A stretch of 64,000 nt of DNA from Vitrella brassicaformis (Eukaryota > Sar > Vitrellaceae). The stretch is taken from the NCBI GenBank assembly GCA_001179505.1, contig CDMY01000243.1, forward strand, positions 586,184 to 650,183, in the 5' to 3' direction. Below the pieces are notes generated by a model. It did no database searches. It was not told where the DNA came from and was given only the letters and a program-made list of their open reading frames with translations. The position numbers and the translations under genes are program-made. How positions within the stretch are numbered: position 1 is the stretch's first letter; every line of letters begins with the position of its first letter. This document shows positions 55,701 through 64,000 of this stretch, one piece after another.

Positions 55701-56845
55701 AGTCGCCCCCCACCTCTATCAGGTGCCGCAGACGGATCAGCCGAAACACGCGACGGCGACTGGTGGACTGACGCAGCGGCTGGTAGTCGATGATGTTCTC
55801 CAGTCCGTTGCTCTTGATGAGGCCGTCGATGGCCGACGTCACGGCGGTCTCGACTGCACTGCTGCCGGCGTGTGACGTGCTGGCCATGGTGTTGTTGACC
55901 TGGGTGAGAGTGGTGGTCTCATCGCCCTCTGGACCGATCCATCCGGCGAGTGTGTGTTGGAGCTCGGGTGGCAGGCCGTACAGCCGCTGCACGAACAAGT
56001 GTGGGTTGGACGGGACGGCACCACCATCACCACCATCACCAGCACCACCACCAGCACCAGCAGCAGCAGCGGCGGCGGACGACGCCGCCGCGGCATCGCC
56101 CAGCGAGCTGTCGGCACCGACCTGACCCTGCAGACACCGCCGCATGCCGGCCCGCATAGTGACGCCACTCAGCAGGCCCACATCGAGTGTGTACCTTCTT
56201 CTCATTTGGTGCGGTTGTCTTCTTGAGTGCGAACTTCTTGAAGTTGCCCTTCAGCTGCACACATCGCATCGCATCGCATCAATCACACACGCACCCACAG
56301 AGGGCAAGGTGAATGTTCACAGCATCCATCCAGTGTTGCGCACCCACCAGAGCCAATCCTTTTAGGTCCGACACGGCAGACTTGTAAGCCTCCATGGACG
56401 CAGAGAGCTTCGAGAGCGCACCGTTGGCCATCTTGACTCGAGATGCTCTCATGGGCGACTCCTGCACACACACACACACACACACATGCCGCATTCACTC
56501 ACACACGTCACACTTACACATCCCTCTCAGGTCGCTCACCGCGGCCTTTGTCGCCAGGTACTTGAGTGCCTCTGGCGGCCCCTGTCACACACACACACAG
56601 AACACACAAATAGCGAAGGCATGGCTGATGTGGTGTGGTTGTGCCGCAGGTGACAGAGAGAGACCTACCTGTGAGTGTAGGCCCTCATGAGCTACTTGCG
56701 CGTGGCTGCCGAGCAAACCGCCACCTTGCAGAGCGGCTGACACACACACATCAATGGGCCGTCATGCGTGTGTGTGTGTGTGTGTGGTGGTGGTGGTGGT
56801 GCCTGCCTTCAGCTCACCTGCAGCCGCCGCCTGTTGGTTCATCAT
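52741..56845 (-). CDS. RGG- and Gln-rich protein with helical N-terminus (RNA-binding-like)
   Basis: At least 13 exons. The start at 56,845 gives MMNQQAAAA; short exons follow (GPPEALKYLATKAA; MANGALSKLSASMEAYKSAV; LKGNFKKFALKKTTAPNEKK), then a large exon at 55,355-56,130 (Ala/Gly-rich, then GHRLSWGMELTRGAGEELLL), YRSFREMITSRLN (near 55,205-55,240), and 54,690-55,107 (TEEGFANYASHPDTPAHIRR, LMYFLEQLSRPDGPTRLKFY). The C-terminal half is low complexity: Gly/Ser/Trp repeats (54,370-54,620), a Met/Gln coiled coil (MQQQMQQQMQQQLAQLMQYL, 53,790-54,060) and RGG/Asn/Asp-Arg repeats (52,741-53,700), ending THMLTDR. The RGG and DRDRD tracts are typical of RNA-binding, condensate-forming proteins. I do not recognise the central domain. 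A 36-bp in-frame tandem duplication doubles LPxQLDERDVGR. Confidence 0.7.
55580..55651. repeat. 36-bp in-frame tandem duplication
   Basis: Two adjacent 36-bp units (55,580-55,615 and 55,616-55,651) differ at about two bases and double twelve residues (LPxQLDERDVGR) in the RGG gene without breaking the frame. Confidence 0.85.
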
Positions 56846-57359
56846 GGTGTGCTATGTGTCAATCACTCACCAACGAGCGAACACCTGCACAGCACAGACA
56901 CCAACACGAGATGGGATGAGCAGGGGCGGTGTGATTGATGAGCAGTGGCGTGGTGCTCACCCGCCAGACAGCTGTTCTGGTCTGTCATCGATTCCTCCTA
57001 GCAGACGTCCATGGCGGATAGATCATCCACCTGTGCTGGAAACGGAAACCAGCCACAAGCTATCAAACCCAAAGGCGGCAGCAATCACGCCCCTGCGATG
57101 ACTCTAAATCAAAAGGCGGGGGCGGCGTGTGGGTTAGGGTCCATCCGCGACAGAAACCGATGTGTAAGCTCGCTGATCTGAGAGCGTCAGCTGCCTTCTT
57201 GGAGTCACTGATCGGACAAGGAAATGGCAGCTGACGCTCTCTCGAGGCCGTTGAATTGCTGACTGTATCTCTTTCGACAACGTTCATTGAAGTTTGCGGC
57301 AGCCGTCCGCGCCGATCCTCCGCCCCTTCGTCGAGCGATTGCGGGAACGTTGCGCCGCC
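56846..57359. promoter_or_regulatory. divergent promoter region with a perfect 16-bp inverted repeat
   Basis: About 510 bp between the starts of the RGG gene and the TPR gene. GAGAGCGTCAGCTGCC at 57,180-57,195 and its exact reverse complement GGCAGCTGACGCTCTC at 57,226-57,241 are separated by 30 bp. The arms contain CAGCTG, an E-box-type hexamer. It could be a two-sided factor site serving both genes or a 5' UTR hairpin of the TPR transcript. Confidence 0.5.
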
Positions 57360-58943
57360 ATGGCGGGCCGGGAAGAGTACTCGGGAGGTGCCACTGGCAC
57401 CAAAGACGCGGGGATGGCCACTCGACAAGGTGAGAGGGGATGACTGCACTGTGAGTGTGTTTCCTCACTCCATGGGTTTGCAATGGGCTGCCTTTGCGTT
57501 GTCAGGTGGTGGTGGCACGAGTTCCGATGCATCAGAGTTGGTCGGGCGCCAGTTGGCAGCGAGTCGCCACAACGACAAACGAGGCACTGCATGAGTCGCA
57601 TCCCACCGGTCTGTGTGCCTTCCGTTCTTCAGTGCGAAGGAGCACAAGGCTGAGGGCAACGACCTGATGGCCAAGAAGAGCCCCCGAGCGGCTCTGGCGA
57701 CCTACATGAAGGCCATGGAGGCACTCGAGGCGGTCAAGTCCGTTGACATGGGGTCGTGGATGGCCCACACCGACAAGGTGCGGCAGCTCACCATGAGCGT
57801 CTGGAGCAACTCGGCCCTCGCCGCCCTCAAGGCCGACCTGCTGGACGAGGCCCTCACCTACGCCGACCTGCTGCTGGCCCACGATGACACACCCGAAGGT
57901 GACCACAGCACAACGAGAGATGAGTGCATTCATGGACTCATCTGTGTGTGTGTGAATGTGTCTGCAGGCGTTGTTGCGTCGCGCGTGCGCCCGTCGGCTG
58001 TCTGGCGACTTGGATGGCGCCGTGGCCGACCTGCGCAAGCTGAAGGCATCACACGAGAGCTACGGCAGGGAGGCCGACGCCGAGATGGCCCTCCTCGCCC
58101 ACCACATCCAGCAGCAGAAGGCCAAGGAGCACCAGGTGGGCAGACATCGACATGCACGTGACGCGTGTGTGTGTGTGTGTATGTGTGTGTGTGCATGTGT
58201 CTGTGTGTTGGCTCCAACAGCTTTTCGGTGGCATGTTTGAGAAGATGTCGTTGTACGGGGCTCCTGACGGGCGTGACCAGGGGGAGGGGGAGGGGTCTGA
58301 AGAGAAGAACTGGGTGATGATGGAACAAGACAAGAGCCTCATCGAGTTGGGGACGGGTTATGCCTTCCGCCCCGCCAAGGCCCCCAGAGGCACACAACAC
58401 ATCGGTCAGTGGCACTGGCGATCAGAAGCACCTTCTCCACTCTGCAGATCCGATCCCTCTCCTCCTTTCCTTGTGTGTGCAGAGTTGCCACCTCTGCGTT
58501 TCTTCGACGACCAGCCATCGGACCACCCGGCGACGCGCAGCAGTGCGGGCGTCTTCACCGTCGGCTCGGCCACCGCCACCGAGGGACGCACCAAGCGCGC
58601 CTCCCGCCGTCTGTCGGCTCGGCCGCTGCACTGCGTGAGCACCAAGACGCCTATCCTGCCCACCGTCTCGAAAGGTGAGTGGGTCGACACACACGAGATG
58701 GATGTGCGAGACGATGCGGCATATGTGTGTGTATGTGTGTGCGCAGAGGCTGTGTTCGTGTTTGGCGGGGACCAGCGTCTGCCGAAGGAGGACACCGAGA
58801 CGAGCAGCGGGCCGATGACAGAGGACGGCACAGACGGAGCGGCCCAGCAGCAGACGGCGGGCTTCTGGGGCAAGGTGTGGTCCTTCCTGTTCCCGGAGGG
58901 CATGTGCTGCGGCTGGTGCCGGGAGGGACACACACACAACTAA
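57360..58943 (+). CDS. TPR co-chaperone-like protein
   Basis: The start ATG 57360 gives MAGREEYSGGATGTKDAG; exon 1 ends at 57,429. The exon from about 57,634 reads KEHKAEGNDLMAKKSPRAAL and SVWSNSALAALKADLLDEAL, and the next (57,966-58,135) RRACARRLSGDLDGAVADLR: two to three TPR units in the order seen in FKBP-, cyclophilin-40- and TOM34-type proteins, followed by the family's LFGGMFEKMSLY-like end of the last helix. TPRs of this type bind the EEVD tail of HSP70/HSP90. No peptidyl-prolyl isomerase domain is present. Three further exons (to stop TAA 58,941-58,943) add an unrecognised tail of about 180 residues with SARPLHCVSTKTP and a Trp/Cys-rich end (FWGKVWSFLFPEGMCCGWCR). The last two exons are duplicated inverted at 46,093-46,456. 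Exact exon 2 borders are uncertain. Confidence 0.7.
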
Positions 58944-60490
58944 ACAACACACACTCACACATAACAAACACCCACAGACAGACTGATAGGGACAATAGGG
59001 GCGGAAGGAGACGATGGGGATGGCCTGGCTGTAGGGCTGGGTTTCACAGAACCAGAGAGATACGGCTGATATGGGTGGCCTGCCTGCCAATGGTGTTGTG
59101 TGATGGTGTTTTTTCCAACATCAGCGAAGCGTAACGGTGTGATGTCTCCGTCAGCCCACACTCACCCAAAGGCATCAGACTGACACGCGTGCCTCTTTTT
59201 CGATTTGGCTCGATTTGTCCCGCTCTTTGTGTGTGATTTGTCGTCGTTTGGCTGCCCTGCGTGTGCTGATTGTAATGTGTGTATGTGTGTAATGTGTGAG
59301 TATCTTGTTTGGTCTGTCTGCCCCGCCAATTTGTGAGTGCGTCGTGTGGCTGGTTCCGCTCCTTTGTCGTCTGCCCGGGTGCCGAGTGACTGACTGAACG
59401 GTATCTTTCCTTCCATCCACCACTCATCCCTCTCTCTGCTCCCAGCACACATACACGAGGGCTGGCTGGCTGGGCTGGATCTCACACACGAAAGGACAAC
59501 ACACACGGAGGCAGGTGTGGGTGTGCGCATGGTGCTGTATGCCGCAACCAACAAACAGACAGACAGACAGACGGACAGACAGGCAGACGGACGGGAAAAG
59601 ACTTTGGCTGCCCGGCTGGCTGGTTGGCTGGTTGGTCGGCTGGATGCCGCCTGTGGTGTCTCGTGGGTTTCATTTTGTCGTCGATCAATCTGTATTTTCT
59701 CCATCTTTTGTTTTTCATGTGTTGAGCGTCGGGGGCACTCAGTGTGTCGGTCGACTGTGCCTATGGGCGTTTGCGCGAACTCACGGAATGGTCGGAATGT
59801 CAGCTATCATGCGTTTTCCTTTTGGAAAATATATGTGTGGCATTGGTGGATGGGTGGCTGGGTGGCTGTCGTCGTTTGTCGGTCGGTCGGTCTTTTTGTC
59901 ACCGCACTGCATCGCATACCCTCGCCAGTCAGTCAGTCCACCACTGCTCTGCCCTCCCCGCTCCTCAGGAGTAGCGGGGGATCGATGGGCAGCGGTGGAC
60001 GGGCCGGGCGGGGCAATGCAATTAATGCATTGCGTGTTGTGTTTGTTCGTTTCCTCCCCACACCGCCTCGCAACCAGCCAGCCCATTACTGCTTTTTCCT
60101 TCCTCTGGCCGCGCCCTTGGCGAGCTGAGGAGAGGGGCAGGAGTGGACACAAATGCAATCGGTCGGATGGAGGGAGGGTTGGGTGTCGTGTCGTGTTGTG
60201 GGTTTCTTTTTGTCATCGTCGGTCTATCGATTCGTTTCTCCATCTCTTCAAGTTGTTTTTTCCATTGATTGGTTCGGCTGTCATCAGGGGAACTCAGCCA
60301 GTGTGTCGGTGTTTCTTTTTGCCCTTTTGTCGACTGCGTGTAAGTGTGTTGGGGGGGACTCAGGGGATGGCTGGCGTGTCAGTACTGACCCGTCTTCTTT
60401 TTGTGCGTGGGATGTCAAGGCGAGCATCACCACGTGGGACAGCCAGCCCATCGACCACCCAATTAGGTACTCAGACTGTCTGTCTGTCTG
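58570..60490. repeat. inverted segmental duplication, right arm
   Basis: Partner of 44,640-46,520 in reverse orientation. It starts inside the TPR gene and runs through its 3' flank. The part beyond 58,943 is non-coding and rich in GTGT, CTGTCTGT and GGTTGGCTGG repeats. Confidence 0.85.
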
Positions 60491-60699
60491 TCTGTCTTGC
60501 TCTCACCTCGCCCCCCACACCCACACTTAGCCAAGTGCTCTGATTGATACATAGCCAGGCCAAGCCAAGCTGAGCTGTTCTTGTGTGCATGCCGTCTGTG
60601 TGTGGGTGTGTGGCAAGCACCCACCCTCCCACACGACTCGCTCTCAGACAGACAGATCAAGGGGGCGGTGTAGTCTTATCTACTGCCGCGTCCGCTGTG

Positions 60700-61360
60700 T
60701 GTGTGTGCGTACTGTCTGTCTGTCTGTCTGTGGCAGAGTGGCTGTGTGCGAGTGACGTGTGCGCGTAATGGTGGCGGTTTGCGAGAGCGAGGCGGGTGAT
60801 ATGCATCTGTCTGATGGCCGGTGCACATAACCACAGACAATGATATCTTAGATGGGATCCCTCACAGCCATGGGAGGGTGGGGCTGTGGATGCGATGTGT
60901 GCGGCTCAGCGTGGTTGATGGAGTGAACTAGTCAACATGAATCGATGGACGGATGGCAGACTGATCATGCAAAGCCAATTGCAATGGAAACCGTATCTGC
61001 GAGCTTAAAGGCTGAGCGGCCGGCGATCTCTTGTTCTTTTTGGCGACTGTAGGGCTGCGCGGAGTGCCTGTGTGGTGCACCAAGTGCTGCCGAGATGCTG
61101 TCGATCAGCAGGCGTGTCGTCATCTCCCGGCTGGCGGCGCTGATCTGACCTCATCTGACAAAGTGAGACTGTGAGAGGGACAGAAAAGGCATTAGCGACG
61201 GCACTGCATGTGTTCTCTGTGTGTGGCTGTGTGGCAGGGCTGTGCCGTGAGCTGCGGGTGGCTCAGCTTGCCAGCTGTGCGTTGAATCCAGCAGCCTTGG
61301 CAGCTTGATGGCTCAAGCTGTGCGTTGAATCCGCCGTGGCAGGTTAATTGCCTCTTCCTC
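60700..61360. repeat. second inverted duplication, right arm
   Basis: Partner of 51,870-52,700 in reverse orientation. Here a CAAGCTGTGCGTTGAATCC box is itself repeated twice within 55 bp (near 61,270 and 61,315). It ends at the first exon of the next gene, so the same DNA stands in front of both the GMC fragment and the F-box-like gene. The bases between 60,491 and 60,699 are CTGT-rich spacer. Confidence 0.8.
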
Positions 61361-62250
61361 ACGCTGAGTGAGAACGGCGGATTTTCCATCGACGGGCAGA
61401 CCAACCACAAGTCCGGGTGTGGCGAGATCATGCCGTCGCCAATACGACGGCATGTGGCTGAGGATGGCGTGTGGCGCTGGCGGTCTGTCAGGCACGAGGT
61501 CAGCTGAATGGATGATGACAGCACTCGAGAGGCGGCTCCCTTGATGCAGCCGCCGCAACAACCGTTGCTTTCTCTGCTTGGTCTGTGTGCAGGTGAGGAT
61601 TGCTGTGGTTCCGGTTCCTCAGGAGGGCTGGTCCTACGGACTCACTCACGAGAGCGGACAGCCACCCACAAAACACGACAAACAGGTCGGTGGGAGGATG
61701 GGTGGCAGAGACAACACACAACACACCTGGCTGCATGTCTCTCGTCCATCCCCTGTGTGTGTGTGTGTGCCGTCAGCCATGGCATCGTCTGTCCCGCGAT
61801 GAGCTCGGGTGCATCTTCGGCTACCTGTACCCGTGGGAGCTCGAGCGGCTGGAGGCCTCGCTGCGCACCCCGCTGTTTCTCCTCGCCCCCGCCCACTACT
61901 CACACCTTTCCATCGATGCATCCGATGACGAGGCCGTTCTCCTGTGGACGGCTATGCGTTACCGGCACCAAGCAGGGCGACCTTCCCTGTCTGAGAGGGA
62001 GAGAGGGCGGCATTTATCGCCGCTCTCCTCCATGTGCACTGGCTCGGGAGCAGCGGACGTGTGGCTGGCCGTCGTGGTGGGGTGCGTCGGTATTCTTTAT
62101 GTGTGTGTGCGTGTGTGCGTGTGTTGTGTGTCTGGATGGATGGATGGATGGTCAGTGTACTGGCAGTTTCTTCAGTACCGTAGCGCAGGCACCCACTCAC
62201 TGGTGTGTGTAGTTTGCTGGATGGCTTTCCTTCGCAAAGGTCACAGGTAG
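61343..62250 (+). CDS. F-box-like protein, third member; start uncertain
   Basis: Exon pieces: 61,343-61,500 (CLFLTLSENGGFSIDGQTNH, GCGEIMPSPIRRH, VWRWRSVRHE), 61,594-61,686 (VRIAVVPVPQEGWSYGLTHE before GTCGGT) and from about 61,778 (PWHRLSRDELGCIFGYLYPW ELERLEASL in segments). The last has an F-box pattern (L-x-x-D-x-L-x-x-I-F-x-Y-L-x-x-x-E-L-x-x-L). The frame then stays open to 62,250 but becomes low complexity after DVWLAVVV, so the true end may be a donor near 62,080. The upstream start is not clear because the first exon abuts the duplicated block. Function in ubiquitin ligase recruitment is inferred from the F-box only. Confidence 0.5.
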
Positions 62251-63129
62251 GGAGATTGACGCGGCATTGGTTGCTGTAGATTCCGTGAGCACAGGCAGGC
62301 AGGCAGGAGAGAGAGAGAAGTGTGCACTAGTTCACGGGCAAGTCTGTCTGCCCTCCTGCCCTCTCGTCTGTCTGCCTGTTGTGTGTGAGGCAGCTTGCTG
62401 TGCTGAACCGCACACAACGTGTCGTCTTTCTGTGGTCGACGGAGGGCGAATTGATGGATGGATGGTAGTAGGTAGCCAGTTTCCCTTCGCAAAGGTCACA
62501 GGTAGGCACATTGACTGACTGACTGACAGACAGGTATGCGCCGAGTAGTGTGCGGCATTTTATGTGTGTTGTCTGTCTGCTTGGGCGAGTGCATTTATTC
62601 TGCTTGCTGCTTCACGTGGGCCCAGGGAGGCAGACAGGTCAGAGGCACCAATGAATGAACTCAACCAGACAGACGTACATCCATTTCATGTGTGTCTGTC
62701 ACGTGTGTCGGTCGATAGGGGCAGTGCAGGGAGGCCGGCAGACAGACAGACAGACAGGCAGGTGGAGAGAGGGACACATCCAACAGGCAGCTGCAACTGG
62801 AGAGAGAGAGATAGAGGTGACTTGCTGCCTGTGCGGACAAACAGTGGCAGTGTCATTACATGGTGATGGCTGGGCGGCAACGGAGCCGCTGGTCTGTTCA
62901 ACACCGATAGATTATCCACACAAAGCCACACCAAGACGCCCTGACAGCCCATCGTCACCACCAAAGTCAATTGAGATCTCCGCCCCCTCAGTGCATTTGA
63001 GTGATATTTGTCCTCCAAACGGTCTGTTTGTGCTCATCAAGTGTGCCGTCAAAGCCAAGGGGCGGGGAGATGGCCACAAATACTGTGCGAGCTGGATCGC
63101 CTCCCTTCGCGAAGAGAAAGAGAGTAGAA
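62251..63129. other. intergenic region
   Basis: About 880 bp. CCTTCGCAAAGGTCACAGGT occurs twice, at about 62,229 and 62,484, each after a GGATGGATGG run, so a block of about 250 bp is partly tandemly repeated. GGCA and CAGACAGA microsatellites are common. No exon seen; the last part should be the promoter of the gene at 63,130. Confidence 0.5.
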
Positions 63130-64000
63130 ATGGCGCCGCCCAACGTCGCCTGGCATCCAGCACCGATGCCCTGTCATCCTCATTATTGCTATCCGCCTGG
63201 ACGGCCGGCACTTCCGCTCATCAACCCGCCGGCGTCCTATGGCTACCACGAGGGGCTGTCGCGACACTACTATCCCGTCCCCGCCACCGCGCCCGACGCC
63301 CCTGAGGGCCAGCAAACTGAGATGTGCGCCCCCTGTGAGGCCGCGGTCAACGCCGCCCGTGCTATGGACCAATGGTTCCGAGAGCAACTCGCGAAGATCG
63401 GCGAGTCGCTGCGGCAGTGCGGGTGCTGCCTCGTCAGCGGACCAGAGAGCCAAGAGGCTCAGCGGCCGAGCGGTCCCTCGGCCGACGACCAGCTGACAGG
63501 CACCTCGCCGACCACACCTCGCTGGGGGAACGTTGCACCCCCCCGGGCTCTGCAGCAGCGCGACGGCCCTCCTGCTGCATCCCACCCCCACCCCCTTCCC
63601 CTTCCCCACCCCCACCATATGGGGTTTGTGGCTGCGCACTCGCCCCCGGCCCCGCTGCGGCCCATCTACCCGGCCACGGCCACCCCACCACTGATGGGAC
63701 TGCAGCACCAGCAGGCTCCCCGCACGACGTCCGCCGCACCACGGCCACGGCCACCTATCCACCCCAGCGGACCGGGGCGGCCTGCTGTAATCGTTCGTGC
63801 TGGGCCGCTTAACGGCGGTCTTCAGCCGGGAGAGGGAGGGGTACATGTGCATGTGCATGATTCATCCAGCCAGCAGCCCACCAGCCACCACCACGAGGCT
63901 GCTCCAGCCATGCCGCCCACTACAGAAGACGACCACCACGGGCAGGCCAGCAAGACAGAGGAGGGAGAGAGAGAGGAGAAGGCCAACACAGCCGCCCCCA
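63130..64000 (+). CDS. kinase-like family member, N-terminal part (runs off the window)
   Basis: ATG 63130 opens a frame to the window end with no stop. It reads MAPPNVAWHPAPMPCHPHYC, then a Cys pair region (MCAPCEAAVNAARAMDQWFR, QCGCCLVSG), PSADDQLTGTSP, a His/Pro-rich stretch, HHMGFVAAHSPPAPLRPIYP, GGLQPGEGGVHVHVHDSS and a Glu/Lys-rich end. From PSADDQLTG on it matches copy 4 at 37,000-37,660 on the other strand and shows about 35 bp that copy 4 lacks (coding PRWGNVAPPR). This is the only copy with a clear start. The kinase-like domain would lie beyond the window. The Pro-rich N-terminus has no signal peptide, so the family is probably not secreted by the classical route. Confidence 0.65.
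   Translation, partial: MAPPNVAWHPAPMPCHPHYCYPPGRPALPLINPPASYGYHEGLSRHYYPVPATAPDAPEGQQTEMCAPCEAAVNAARAMDQWFREQLAKIGESLRQCGCCLVSGPESQEAQRPSGPSADDQLTGTSPTTPRWGNVAPPRALQQRDGPPAASHPHPLPLPHPHHMGFVAAHSPPAPLRPIYPATATPPLMGLQHQQAPRTTSAAPRPRPPIHPSGPGRPAVIVRAGPLNGGLQPGEGGVHVHVHDSSSQQPTSHHHEAAPAMPPTTEDDHHGQASKTEEGEREEKANTAAP

Noticed and set aside
57125-57145. GGGTTAGGGT, a telomere-like unit
   Set aside because: It occurs once only, so it gives no evidence of an interstitial telomere.
1-64000. tRNA or rRNA genes
   Set aside because: I looked for B-box-like GGTTCGAATCC sequences with cloverleaf partners and found none convincing; a tRNA scan would be decisive.

Overview
This is a stretch of eukaryotic nuclear genome. 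Genes are broken into many short exons by small GT-AG introns of mostly 50-130 bp, sit on both strands without operons, and are separated by GC-rich DNA full of microsatellites (CCAT, TGTC, ACCG, CATCGA, TG and TC runs). The gene content points to an alveolate close to Apicomplexa: a thrombospondin type-1 repeat (TSR) type I membrane protein, PAN/apple and discoidin-like secreted proteins, large polycystin channels, and a PAP2 phosphatase with a signal-plus-transit leader as used for a complex red plastid. I infer a chromerid, most likely Vitrella brassicaformis; this rests on style and content, not on a database match.

Left third (1-23 kb), well-formed single genes: a PAN/apple-like secreted protein (-), a plastid-type PAP2 phosphatase (+), 2.1 kb of microsatellite-rich spacer, a roughly 1,500-residue receptor with about 14 TSRs, a SEA-like segment, one membrane helix and a tail ending Gly-Trp-Val (-), a very large gene carrying two complete polycystin (PKD2-like) channel modules in tandem (+), a single-pass membrane protein with a Gly/Tyr-rich tail (+), and a WDR89-like WD40 protein (+).

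Middle (23-40 kb), a mosaic array on the minus strand. After a discoidin-like gene come repeated pieces of a divergent protein-kinase-like family: a degenerate Gly loop, a beta-3 lysine replaced by arginine, a catalytic-loop-like ATDATFDNILVG, a DFG-like IDAAG and a helix-F-like DVDLWTVGG. Copies are frameshifted, truncated and joined to each other and to exons of a DEAH-box helicase. A conserved motif around ATATAAAATG recurs seven times. An N-terminal member of the family on the opposite strand starts at 63,130 and runs off the right edge.

Right third (40-64 kb): F-box-like proteins (41.6-44.0, 47.4-48.8 and 61.3-62.3 kb), a coiled-coil gene, a truncated GMC oxidoreductase, an RGG/Gln-rich protein, a TPR co-chaperone-like gene, and two inverted segmental duplications (about 44.6-46.5 vs 58.6-60.5 kb; about 51.9-52.7 vs 60.7-61.3 kb), the first copying the last exons of the TPR gene.

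Two 300-N placeholder gaps (31,470 and 49,730) both show signs of unresolved repeats or contig overlap. Exon boundaries were read by eye from splice consensus and frame continuity; those given to the base are my best reading, others are approximate.
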